Below, piece by piece: positions 25,801 to 34,265 of a stretch of DNA of 57,062 bases. Position 1 is the first letter of the stretch; each line of letters starts with the position of its first letter. Position numbers and translations under genes: made by a program. The notes below the pieces were generated by a model that saw only the letters and a program-made list of their open reading frames with translations, was not told the origin of the DNA and did not search any database. The DNA comes from an uncultured Desulfovibrio sp. Its GTDB lineage: Bacteria; Desulfobacterota; Desulfovibrionia; Desulfovibrionales; Desulfovibrionaceae. The DNA is taken from NCBI RefSeq assembly GCF_949282365.1, contig NZ_CASDOY010000007.1, forward strand, positions 1 through 57,062. The letters are read 5' to 3'.

Positions 25801-27744
25801 CTATGCGGCAATACCGAAGAGCTGCACCCAGCGCGTATAGCACAGCCAGCGCCAGACGCGCCAGTTGAAGACGCTTTTGCCGTTGCGGATGTCCTGCCAT
25901 TCGCGGCGGGCAACGTCCATGCGCAGGTAGGGCACGCTGTCCGCCTGCTTCAGGGTTGCGTCCACCCAGTCGCCGAGGCTTTCCAGCCATTGCCGTTCGG
26001 GCGTCTCAAAGCCGATCTTGTCACGACGATCCAGGATCTCGTCCGGCACGATGCCGCGCATGGCACGCCGGAAGACGCTCTTGCTGCAGCCCGTATCATC
26101 CACCAGATAGTGCTCGGGCAGGGACAGGCAGAACTCGGCCAGCTCCCGGGTCAGGAAAGGCACGCGGCTCTCAATGGAATGGGCCATGGCATTGCGGTCG
26201 CCGTGGCGCAGCAGCTGCGGCAGGCCGTTCCAGATCAGCTGGGTGGCGAGCTTCTGCTTGACCTTGTGCGGGGACGGAAAGAGTTCCTGTCGCTTGTCCT
26301 CCGGCAGAGGGGACACGCCTTGTGCCATCAGGCGTGTCATATCCAGCCACGGGGGCAGCGGATCCCTGCCCACCAGCCGGAGTGCTGTCTGTAGCAGGCC
26401 GGCCGGAACGCATTCCCCGATGGTGCGTTGCAGGATGTAGCTTGCCCCGCGCCCCGGCCAGCGGGAGGCGGCCCGCAGGAAACGGCAGGCAGCCAGAAAC
26501 CGCCCGCTACGCAGCAGGCTGACCATCCGTTGTCCGGGATAGCCCTGATACCCGGCCAGCAGTTCATCGGCGCCCTGACCGTCCAGCGTCACCGTGATGC
26601 CGCACTCCCGGGCCAGGCGGAAGACGCGGTACTGGGCATAGATGGAGGTGGAGCCGAAGGGTTCGCCCTGGGCAAGGAGCAGGGCATCCAGATCGGCGGC
26701 CAGTTCCGCGGGCTCCACGGTGACGACATGGCGGATGGCATGGGTCTTTTCCGCCACCAGCGTGGCCCAATGCTCTTCGGAAACATCCGATCCGGCGGCA
26801 ATGAAGCTGAAGGTGTGCAGATCCGCGTCCGGCTCAAGAAGGCGCACGGCGCAGGTGGTGGCCGAGGAGTCGATGCCGCCGGAAAGCGCCACGCCCAGGG
26901 GCACGTCGCTGCGCAGATGCAGGCGTACGGAGGTCAGGAAAAGTTCCCGCAGCCGTTCGGCCGCCGCTTCGAAGGAGAGGGGGCAGGTGTCCGCGATGTC
27001 CGGCTTCCACCAGCGTCGCGGACTGACGTGCGCGGGATCGTCAAGGGAGATTTCCACGCAATGGGCGGGCGGCAGGGCGTGGACAGCCGCCAGCAGGGTG
27101 GCGTCCCCCGTATCATATTGCCCGTAGCACAGGTACTGGTAGACGGCGGCGGGGTTCACGCGGCGCGGCACGCCCGGCATATGCAGCAGGGCCGGAATTT
27201 CCGAGGCAAAGCAGAAGCCCGCCTCCCCGGCGTGCCAGAACAGGGGCTTGATGCCGAAACAGTCGCGCGCGCAGAAGATGGTGCGGCGTTCAGCGTCCAG
27301 AAACGCAAAGGCGAACATGCCGGTCAGACGGGGCAGAGCATCCGCCCTCCAGACGACAAGGGCCTGAAGAAGCACCTCGGTATCGGTGGCCGTGCGGAAG
27401 ACGCAGCCTGCCTGTTCCAGCTCCTGCCGCAGCTCGCGATAATTATAGATTTCGCCGTTATAGACCAGGGTGTAACGGCCGTCGGCACTGCGCATGGGCT
27501 GATGTCCGGCGGGTGAAAGATCGATGATGGACAGGCGGGTCTGGCCCAGCAGCAGGGCACAGGACGTTTCGCCGGAAAGCACCCGCCCGTCCTGCGGATG
27601 TGACAGATCATCAGCAGGAAAGACAAGGCAGCCCGCATCATTGGGGCCGCGATGGCGGAGATCCGCCAGGAGGGTACACGCCACGGAACGCGCATCCCGG
27701 GAAGCGTGTCCCGGCATGGGAATCCAACCGAAAATGCCGCACAT
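25801..27744 (-). CDS. Asparagine synthase-like glutamine amidotransferase
   Basis: 647 residues. N-terminal Ntn glutaminase with catalytic Cys2 (MCGIFGW), DLRHRGPNDAG, YNGEIYNYRELRQEL. C-terminal synthetase with PP-loop VALSGGIDSSATTC and LDGQGADELLAGYQGYPGQR. It is AsnB-like in full. Inside a surface-sugar operon such proteins (as WbpS) are thought to amidate uronic-acid carboxyls, so a role on the ManNAc3NAcA residue is likelier than free asparagine synthesis (inference). GAGGAAG precedes the ATG; wbpI ends 23 bases upstream. Confidence 0.9.
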   Translation of the reverse strand: MCGIFGWIPMPGHASRDARSVACTLLADLRHRGPNDAGCLVFPADDLSHPQDGRVLSGETSCALLLGQTRLSIIDLSPAGHQPMRSADGRYTLVYNGEIYNYRELRQELEQAGCVFRTATDTEVLLQALVVWRADALPRLTGMFAFAFLDAERRTIFCARDCFGIKPLFWHAGEAGFCFASEIPALLHMPGVPRRVNPAAVYQYLCYGQYDTGDATLLAAVHALPPAHCVEISLDDPAHVSPRRWWKPDIADTCPLSFEAAAERLRELFLTSVRLHLRSDVPLGVALSGGIDSSATTCAVRLLEPDADLHTFSFIAAGSDVSEEHWATLVAEKTHAIRHVVTVEPAELAADLDALLLAQGEPFGSTSIYAQYRVFRLARECGITVTLDGQGADELLAGYQGYPGQRMVSLLRSGRFLAACRFLRAASRWPGRGASYILQRTIGECVPAGLLQTALRLVGRDPLPPWLDMTRLMAQGVSPLPEDKRQELFPSPHKVKQKLATQLIWNGLPQLLRHGDRNAMAHSIESRVPFLTRELAEFCLSLPEHYLVDDTGCSKSVFRRAMRGIVPDEILDRRDKIGFETPERQWLESLGDWVDATLKQADSVPYLRMDVARREWQDIRNGKSVFNWRVWRWLCYTRWVQLFGIAA

Positions 27745-27767
27745 GCAATGCTTCCTCGTGTCGCGGA

Positions 27768-28859
27768 TCAGGCACGGGCAAAGGGCATGCGCCGTACCGC
27801 CCCGATGATGCTTTCCGCTGCCTTCCCGTCGCCGTAGGTGCCTTCCGGGCAGGCAAGGGGCGTCATGATGCGGGAGGCCGCCTGGAGGATGCTTTCCCTT
27901 TCCGGGGCGCAGAGCACGTTCCAGCCGCAGTCCGTGAGTTCGCGCCAGCCGGTATCGGGCATCATGACGGCACAGCGCCTGCCCGCGTAATAGGCTTCCT
28001 TTTGCAGGCCGCCGGAATCGCTGATCACGAAGCGGGATGCACAGGTCAGGGACATGACTTCCAGATAGCCGATGGGGTCGCAGGTCCGCAGGCGCTCCAG
28101 CAGCGGGACGAGGTCAAATTCCTGTGCCCGCTTGCGCGTACGCGGATGCAGGGGCAGCAGCACGGGGATTCCGTATTCCTCCTGCACGCCCATCAGCCCT
28201 TCCAGCATGCCGCGCAGGGAAGCGGGCGCATCCACATTGTAGTCGCGGTGCAGGGTGGCGAGGGCAAACTCGCCCGGATGCAGCGACATGGCCGCGCAGG
28301 TCTCCTCCGGCGTGAAGCGCGGCCGCATGCGCAGGAAAAGATCGTACATGACATCGCCGGTCACACACACGCCGTCGGTGAGGCCCTCGGCCGCCAGATT
28401 GCGACGGCCCAGATCGGAGCAGCAGCACATGACGGCCGAAATGCGATCCGTCAGCACGCGATTGATTTCTTCAGGCATGGTTTTGGGCAACATGCGGATG
28501 CCCGCTTCCACATGGATGACGGGCACATGCAGTTTTACCGCGGCCAGGGCCCCGGCCAGGGTGGTGTTGGTGTCCCCGTAGACCAGCAGGGCATCCGGCT
28601 TTTCCTTGAGCAGGATGTCCTCCATGCCCGTGAGCGCCGCGGCGGTCATGCGGGCATGGCTGCCGGAACCGATGCCGAGATGATGATCCGGCCGGGGGAT
28701 GCCCAGCTCCTGAAAGAAAATGTCGGACATGTTGCCGTCATAATGCTGGCCGGAGTGAACAAGGACATGCTGCCAGGCATTGAGCCGCCGGGCCGCTTCC
28801 CCCACCAGGGCTTCCTTGACGAACTGGGGCCGGGCACCCACGAGAGAGACCACTTTCAT
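27768..28859 (-). CDS. wbpI: UDP-sugar C-2 epimerase, WecB/WbpI type
   Basis: 363 residues, non-hydrolysing UDP-N-acetylglucosamine 2-epimerase family. Seen: SLVGARPQFVKEALV, HSGQHYDGNMSDIFF, VYGDTNTTLAGALAA, HVEAGIRMLPKTMPEEINR, TLHRDYN and SDSGGLQKEAYYAGRRC. With wbpB, wbpE and wbpD alongside, the substrate is probably UDP-GlcNAc3NAcA, giving UDP-ManNAc3NAcA (WbpI reaction), rather than plain UDP-GlcNAc. First gene of the leftward run; only 30 bases separate its ATG from the divergent gene at 28890. Confidence 0.88.
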   Translation of the reverse strand: MKVVSLVGARPQFVKEALVGEAARRLNAWQHVLVHSGQHYDGNMSDIFFQELGIPRPDHHLGIGSGSHARMTAAALTGMEDILLKEKPDALLVYGDTNTTLAGALAAVKLHVPVIHVEAGIRMLPKTMPEEINRVLTDRISAVMCCCSDLGRRNLAAEGLTDGVCVTGDVMYDLFLRMRPRFTPEETCAAMSLHPGEFALATLHRDYNVDAPASLRGMLEGLMGVQEEYGIPVLLPLHPRTRKRAQEFDLVPLLERLRTCDPIGYLEVMSLTCASRFVISDSGGLQKEAYYAGRRCAVMMPDTGWRELTDCGWNVLCAPERESILQAASRIMTPLACPEGTYGDGKAAESIIGAVRRMPFARA

Positions 28860-28889
28860 ATTGTGCCGTACCTGTACTTGAGGAAAAGT

Positions 28890-30230
28890 ATGAGAACCAC
28901 CTTTGCATACCTGATTAGAGCGTGCGGGGCAAGCCGATGGAAACGGGCAGGCAGCCCGGCGCCGGCAGGAAAAGTTCTTGCGGCCCGGAAGGGCAAGGCA
29001 TATACTACATCACTTGAGCGACGGAACGCAGAGTTCGTGCGCGCATGTCGCAGGCTGCCGCTGTTATTGAGGACGCTGTTTGTGAGATTTTTGCAGATTT
29101 TTGCCAATTCCCTGGGGCGGGATCCCCGGCCAACCCGTTTTTATTCCCTGCTGCGCACCCTTGGTTCCATCACTGTCTGTTCCGCACCGCCCTTGGCTGG
29201 TGTTGAACCGCCGGAAGAATTTGTTGACCTCACGGTCCCTGACTCCCTGCCTCATAAGATTCGGCGGGCTGTGGGCCTGCTCTGCCGGCGTTATGAACGG
29301 GACCTCTGGACGCCGCGGCGGCGGGCCGTGCTCGATCAGCTGAGGGGACAGGATTTTTCGGCCATCATCTGTCAGGAAGGCCTGCTGGTCCCCCTGGCAC
29401 TGGCCGTGCGCGAGGCGCGGGCAGATCGTGGCAAGCCCTGCCCGGTCATCCTGGATGCCCGGGAATACTATCCCCGCCAGTTCGAACAAAGCTTCATCTG
29501 GCGCAGCGTACTGGGCGGCATCAACCGTTACGTCTGTCGGCAGTATTTTCCGCAGTTGGACCATATCTTCACGGTTTCTCTCGGTCTGGCGCAGGGCTAT
29601 CGGGAGGAATACGGGCTGGACTGCGAACTGCTGCCGAGTTGTCCCTATTATCAGGACATCGCGCCCGCACCGGTTCATGGCGGACCCATACGTTGCATCC
29701 ATCACGGCGCGGCCAGCAGCGGCCGCAAGCTGGAAGTCATGGTGGAGGCCTTCCGCATGCTGGAAGACGTTGCCACACTGGATGTCATGCTTGTTCCCAA
29801 TGAGCCTGACTACTATGACAAATTGCGCCAACTTGCCGGCTCCGCAGGCAATATTCGCTTCCTTGATCCCGCGCCCATGAATGAGATTGTGCATCGCATC
29901 AGCGGTCACGATGTGGGAGTATTCCTGTTGCCGGACAATACGTTCAACCATCGCCATGCGTTACCCAACAAATTCTTCGAGTATGTTCAGGCTCGCTTGG
30001 CGCTGGCCATCACACCGTTGCCGGACATGTCCGCCATGCTACGCCAATACGATTTTGGCGTAATCGCCGAGGATTTTACGCCGCAGGCCTTTGCTGCGGC
30101 CATTCGTTCCCTTACCCCGGACAGTATCGCCCGCTACAAGCAACATGCGGATAGCGCTGCGCGTATGCTCTGCTGGGAAAACAACGATGCGCATCTGCGC
30201 GAAACGCTTCTTGCCCTGATGGAAGGCTGA
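28890..30230 (+). CDS. Glycosyltransferase, GT-B fold (family 4-like)
   Basis: 446 residues. N-terminal domain with VILDAREYYPRQFEQ and an LDHIFTVSLGLAQGY hinge. C-terminal nucleotide-sugar domain with IRCIHHGAASSGRKLEVMVEAF, NIRFLDPAPMNEIVHRI and the donor-site LPNKFFEYVQARLALAI. Related in its C-terminal half to the transferase at 32386. Acceptor and donor unknown. TTGAGGA precedes the ATG at 28890; the frame opens far upstream but only through antisense of other genes. Followed after 4 bases by the WbpG-like gene. Confidence 0.85.
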   Translation: MRTTFAYLIRACGASRWKRAGSPAPAGKVLAARKGKAYTTSLERRNAEFVRACRRLPLLLRTLFVRFLQIFANSLGRDPRPTRFYSLLRTLGSITVCSAPPLAGVEPPEEFVDLTVPDSLPHKIRRAVGLLCRRYERDLWTPRRRAVLDQLRGQDFSAIICQEGLLVPLALAVREARADRGKPCPVILDAREYYPRQFEQSFIWRSVLGGINRYVCRQYFPQLDHIFTVSLGLAQGYREEYGLDCELLPSCPYYQDIAPAPVHGGPIRCIHHGAASSGRKLEVMVEAFRMLEDVATLDVMLVPNEPDYYDKLRQLAGSAGNIRFLDPAPMNEIVHRISGHDVGVFLLPDNTFNHRHALPNKFFEYVQARLALAITPLPDMSAMLRQYDFGVIAEDFTPQAFAAAIRSLTPDSIARYKQHADSAARMLCWENNDAHLRETLLALMEG

Positions 30231-30234
30231 GACA

Positions 30235-31374
30235 ATGCAGAATTCGACCTATCGCATATGCACCCGCTGCGTCATGGATACCAGCGATCCGGAAATCACT
30301 TTTGACGCCCAAGGCCATTGCAATCACTGCACCGAGGCCATCCGGCGGCTGGAACAGTCCTATATGCCTGATGCCCGCGGTCAGGAAAAGCTGGAAAAGC
30401 TCATCGAAGAGATGCGTCGCGCAGGAAAAGGCAAGGAATACGACTGCCTGATCGGCCTTTCCGGCGGGGTGGACAGTTCCTGGCTGACGTACAAATCCAG
30501 GGAGTGGGGCCTGCGGCCGCTGGTCTTCCATGTGGACGCGGGCTGGGATTCCCCCATCGCCGCGCAGAATGTGCAGCGCCTTGTCCGCCATCTGGGCTAC
30601 GAGCTGCATACCTTCACCGTGGACTGGGAGGAAATGCGCGACCTGCAGCGCGCCTATCTTCAGTCCGGCCTCTCCAACCAGGATGTGCCGCAGGATCACG
30701 CCTTTTTTGCCGTGCTCTTCCATACGGCGGCCAGGATGGGTCTGCGCTACTGGCTGTCGGGCTTCAATCTGGTCACGGAATCCATCCTGCCCCGGGCCTG
30801 GGAATATATGGCTATGGATTCGCGGCAGCTCAAGGCCATCCACGGGCAATTCGGCCAGCGCCCCCTGCGCAACTTCCCTACCCTGAGTTTCTGGGACTGC
30901 TGCAAGTTTTACAACGACATCCCCTTCTTCCCCACAGTCAAGGCAGTCACGCCCCTGCACTGGATGCCCTATAGCGCCGACGAGGCCCGCAGCGTGCTGC
31001 ACCGCGAGGTCGGCTGGGAGAATTACGGCCGCAAGCACTCGGAATCCATCTTTACCAAGTTCTTCCAGAACTACTACCAGCCCACCAAGTTCGGCTTTGA
31101 CAAGCGGCGTGCGCATCTGTCCAGTCTTATCGCCTCCGGCCAGATGACGCGCGCCGAGGCCCTGGCCCAACTGGAGGAACCCCTGTACGATCCCGAGGAA
31201 TTCCGTGCGGACAAGGCTCTTGTGCTCGATCGTCTGGGCCTGACGGAAGCGGAATGGGATCGCCTTCTTGCCCTGCCCAACCACAGCTTCCGCGATTATC
31301 CCAACTGGTCCGGCATGCTGAATGCCGCGCGCAATCTCAAGATCTTCCTGCGGCGTATCGGTATTGTGAAGTAG
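30235..31374 (+). CDS. wbpG: N-acetyl sugar amidotransferase, WbpG-like
   Basis: 379 residues. N-terminal zinc-type cysteines CTRCVMD...CNHC, then the PP-loop GLSGGVDSSWL that activates a substrate with ATP, and a C-terminal region with SIFTKFFQNYYQPTKFGFDKRR (in parts). In P. aeruginosa WbpG, together with HisH- and HisF-like ammonia-channel proteins, forms the 3-acetamidino group of ManNAc3NAmA. The other genes for that sugar are adjacent, supporting the call. No hisH or hisF homologue is in the window. Likely cotranscribed with the glycosyltransferase upstream. Confidence 0.87.
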   Translation: MQNSTYRICTRCVMDTSDPEITFDAQGHCNHCTEAIRRLEQSYMPDARGQEKLEKLIEEMRRAGKGKEYDCLIGLSGGVDSSWLTYKSREWGLRPLVFHVDAGWDSPIAAQNVQRLVRHLGYELHTFTVDWEEMRDLQRAYLQSGLSNQDVPQDHAFFAVLFHTAARMGLRYWLSGFNLVTESILPRAWEYMAMDSRQLKAIHGQFGQRPLRNFPTLSFWDCCKFYNDIPFFPTVKAVTPLHWMPYSADEARSVLHREVGWENYGRKHSESIFTKFFQNYYQPTKFGFDKRRAHLSSLIASGQMTRAEALAQLEEPLYDPEEFRADKALVLDRLGLTEAEWDRLLALPNHSFRDYPNWSGMLNAARNLKIFLRRIGIVK

Positions 31375-31413
31375 AAGGAGGGGAAGACATTTGGCTTCCT
31401 CCGCTATTTCTAC
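31371..31413. terminator. Hairpin spanning two convergent stop codons
   Basis: GTAGAA (31371-31376) pairs with TTCTAC (31408-31413) and GGAAG (31382-31386) with CTTCC (31395-31399). It includes both stop codons and has no T-run. Confidence 0.35.
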
Positions 31414-32372
31414 GGCCCGGTGAGCAGCTCTCGCAACAGCATGATTTTGCGGAAAAGGGGGGTGGTCCGCTCCAGCCAGAGCAGGGGAGTTTGCCTGCCC
31501 CCGAACGCCCGGAAGTTTTTTTCAATGGGGCGAATGCTGGATCCCTCAAAGTCAAAAATGTCTACATGTTCCGAAGCTCTGAGGATGGTTTCCCAGAGAA
31601 CGAAGGTGTGTCCTCCGCTCTGGCGCAGTTCTGGATTGCTCCCGCCCAGAAGATAGTAGGCGGTGTCCTGATCCCAGATTGTATAGGTTGCCGCATGATG
31701 CTGTCCGGCTTCATCCACGGCAAACAGGATGCGGCGGCAGCCCCGGGGCGCACAAGCGGCGTCGATACGGCGAATGAGGGAAACATGGGGTATGTCCTTG
31801 CCCTGACGCTTCCAGGTGCCCGCATACACGGCAAGGAAGGCCTCTATATCGTCACTCTGTTCAATGCGCAGGCAAAAGCGGTTTTGCGCCTTGCGAACGT
31901 CCGTGCGAATGTTGTCTTCCGTTTCTTGCCATAACGCGGCATGATTCTTGATATTGTACAGTCGATAGGTGTAGTTTGTCGACTGCCGGAAGCCGTTCCA
32001 GCGAAACGGCTGCCAATTTGTTATCGCCGGGGAAAATGTCTGATGAAAAAGGTGATGGTGCGGCAGCGCGTGGATCAATTCTTCAAGAATGGCATGTTCC
32101 TGTTGCAACCTGCGCGCATAGCGGGCAGTCCCCGGCGAATACAGTGGGCCGAGAAAGGGGGTGAAGGGGGGTTGCCCCAGAATGACTTGTCTAAATCGGC
32201 CCTTTTTGCGTAAAAAAGGAAGTGCGGCAACAATATTTTCTTTTTTGCGGGCGAATACCACATCCCAGTTCCGCTCACCGCAGGTTGCATCCAGCCACCA
32301 GGGCTGGTGAAAGATGGAGGCTGGATTTTGCGTCAGAAACTGCGTATAGAGTTGCCGGGAACCTTGTTTCAT
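31410..32372 (-). CDS. GNAT/FemAB-like acyltransferase
   Basis: 320 residues. Resembles the acetyltransferase group related to FemAB aminoacyl transferases found in polysaccharide loci: PASIFHQPWWLDATCGERNWDVV (in parts), VAALPFLRKKGRFRQV, then a second GNAT half with RRILFAVDEAGQHHAATYTIW, AYYLLGGSNPELRQSG and FDFEGSSIRPIEKNFRAFGG. A cytoplasmic transferase modifying a glycan or its precursor is likely; the donor could be acyl-CoA or aminoacyl-tRNA. The ATG at 32372 is on the opposite strand from, and almost on top of, the start of the next gene. Confidence 0.75.
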   Translation of the reverse strand: MKQGSRQLYTQFLTQNPASIFHQPWWLDATCGERNWDVVFARKKENIVAALPFLRKKGRFRQVILGQPPFTPFLGPLYSPGTARYARRLQQEHAILEELIHALPHHHLFHQTFSPAITNWQPFRWNGFRQSTNYTYRLYNIKNHAALWQETEDNIRTDVRKAQNRFCLRIEQSDDIEAFLAVYAGTWKRQGKDIPHVSLIRRIDAACAPRGCRRILFAVDEAGQHHAATYTIWDQDTAYYLLGGSNPELRQSGGHTFVLWETILRASEHVDIFDFEGSSIRPIEKNFRAFGGRQTPLLWLERTTPLFRKIMLLRELLTGP

Positions 32373-32385
32373 GGAGAAAGCCCTC

Positions 32386-33552
32386 ATGCATCTTGGCATT
32401 ATTGCATACAAGCGTTTGGTAACAGAGTCGCGCGTGCTTCGGCAAGTGCGGACTTTTCGCAATCTGGGCTGGGACGTGACGCTGGCCGGTTTCATGTCGC
32501 CCGGCGATGCCCTGGAGGGGGTCGATATTGTTCCCCTGCCGGAAATTCAGCCCAGACGTGCGTGGACAATTCCTCAGGCCCTGGCGCGCTGGGTTCTGCC
32601 GACCGAAATGGCGTGGCGGCTTCATCCGCAGAACAGGGTCGCCCGGGCCAAGCTGCGTGAATTTCCCGCTCATCTTGATTATGTCATTGCGCATGACTGG
32701 CAATGTGCCCCGCTGGCACGGGAGCTTGCCGAAAGGCAGGGGATTCCCTTTGGCATTGATGTGCATGAGTACGCGCGCGAACAGTTTTGTCCCACAGGCA
32801 GGCGGATGCGCGACTGGGTGAACAGCCACATCCATGCGCGGCATGCCGATGCCGTTCAACGCCGCTATTTTCCGCTGGCCTCGGGCATCACGACTGTCTG
32901 TGACGGCATTGCCGATCTGCTCCGGCATGATTACGGGCTTGCCCGGCGGCCCGAAGTGGTGCGCAGTGTTCCCTTTTATCAGGAGTGCGCTTTTCGCCCC
33001 TGCGGGGAGCAGATCAGGATACTTTATCACGGGGTTGTGGATTATTCGCGCAGTCTTGACGTGCTGATCAAGGCGACGGCATTGTTGGACGAGCGATTTG
33101 ACGTTGAGATTCGCGGGCCGGGAGAAGAGGCATACAAATCGGAACTCAAAGCCTTGGCGCAGCGCTGCGGCATGTCGGCGCGCGTCCATTTTACGGAGGT
33201 TGTCCCCTTTGCGGAAGTCGTCAGAACAGCTGCGCGGGCGGATATCGGCTATGCGGTCTTTACGGATTTTTCGCCGCAACGAACATATTGCCTTCCCAAC
33301 AAATTTTTTGAAAACACCATGGCCGGACTGGCGCTCTGTGTATCAAATTCCCGGGAAATGTCGCGCCTTGTTGCGGCGTACAAGCACGGCGTGTGCGTCA
33401 ATGACTGTTCGCCCGAAGCCGTGGCTACGGTTCTTAATGCACTGACACGCGAACAGATCAACGAAATGAAGATGGCATCGCTCCGGGCGGCAAAGGAGCT
33501 GTGCTGGGAAAAGGAAGAAGTAAAAATGCTGGCAGCATATGGCGTGGCATAG
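32386..33552 (+). CDS. Glycosyltransferase family 4-like
   Basis: 388 residues from the ATG at 32386, which has GGAG nine bases upstream; an ATG at 32371 in frame would add five residues. Seen: N-terminal YKRLVTESRVLRQVRTFRNLGWDVTLAGF, the LDYVIAHDWQCAPLA loop, DVHEYAREQF, then a C-terminal domain with RILYHGVVDYSRSLDVLI, GPGEEAYKSEL and YCLPNKFFENTMAGLALCV. GT-B fold, retaining type by resemblance. Probably cytoplasmic, acting on lipid-linked glycan. Followed by a methyltransferase 8 bases later. Confidence 0.85.
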   Translation: MHLGIIAYKRLVTESRVLRQVRTFRNLGWDVTLAGFMSPGDALEGVDIVPLPEIQPRRAWTIPQALARWVLPTEMAWRLHPQNRVARAKLREFPAHLDYVIAHDWQCAPLARELAERQGIPFGIDVHEYAREQFCPTGRRMRDWVNSHIHARHADAVQRRYFPLASGITTVCDGIADLLRHDYGLARRPEVVRSVPFYQECAFRPCGEQIRILYHGVVDYSRSLDVLIKATALLDERFDVEIRGPGEEAYKSELKALAQRCGMSARVHFTEVVPFAEVVRTAARADIGYAVFTDFSPQRTYCLPNKFFENTMAGLALCVSNSREMSRLVAAYKHGVCVNDCSPEAVATVLNALTREQINEMKMASLRAAKELCWEKEEVKMLAAYGVA

Positions 33553-33560
33553 GGGAAATC

Positions 33561-34265
33561 ATGTATAGCAGCATACGTCGTAAATGGGAAAAAATTCTGA
33601 AATATAAAAGAGATGGAGTCCTCCTGACCCAGATATGCGACGCCATCAAAGGGCGTACCATATACCGCGTATCCGGCATTCTGATGCGCCTTCGCGGCAA
33701 GGTGCAGGAACAGTATGAGAAAAAGCGAGGACTTGATTTTTCGGCGCCGCTGCCGGGCATGTACGCGGCGGAAGGCGAACGGCGTGATTACTGGCCTTCA
33801 GAAAAAAAATATGTTCAACGAGCTCTCGCCGAATTGGATTTTCACAACAAGCTGAATTTTTTGGATGTGGGATGCGGCAAGGGCTATGTGCTTTATCTGG
33901 CGGCAGCCTATCCCTTTGCACGCATCGCCGGAATCGAATATTCGGAAGATGTTTTCTCCATTCTGAAAAGGAATATGGCACAGCTGAGAAGGACTGATAT
34001 TGCGCTGTTCAATGCTGATGCCAGAGATTTTGACGCCTATGGAGAATACGACGTCATTTATTTCTTCAATCCGTTCGGAGAGAAGATTATGAGCGATGTC
34101 ATTGAAAGCATACTGAATCAGATGCGAAAGGAAAAAGAATATACCATTATTTATTACAATCCTGTCTGTGCAGATCTCATCCTGCAAACAGGCATATTCA
34201 AATTGGTAAGAGATTTACCCATTGCTCGCGGGTGCAAAATACATATCTATCGTGGCAAGCGTTAG
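33561..34265 (+). CDS. SAM-dependent methyltransferase, class I
   Basis: 234 residues. Motif I LNFLDVGCGKGYVLYLA, then IAGIEYSEDVFSIL (acidic end of strand 2), FNADARDFDAYG and DVIYFFNPFGEKI. The first 80 residues form a basic helical extension. AGGGGAA at 33551-33557 fixes the ATG. More AT-rich than its neighbour and contains an A8 run (33802-33809). Convergent overlap of four bases with the deacetylase gene. Substrate unknown; sugar or glycan O-methylation is a reasonable guess. Confidence 0.8.
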   Translation: MYSSIRRKWEKILKYKRDGVLLTQICDAIKGRTIYRVSGILMRLRGKVQEQYEKKRGLDFSAPLPGMYAAEGERRDYWPSEKKYVQRALAELDFHNKLNFLDVGCGKGYVLYLAAAYPFARIAGIEYSEDVFSILKRNMAQLRRTDIALFNADARDFDAYGEYDVIYFFNPFGEKIMSDVIESILNQMRKEKEYTIIYYNPVCADLILQTGIFKLVRDLPIARGCKIHIYRGKR

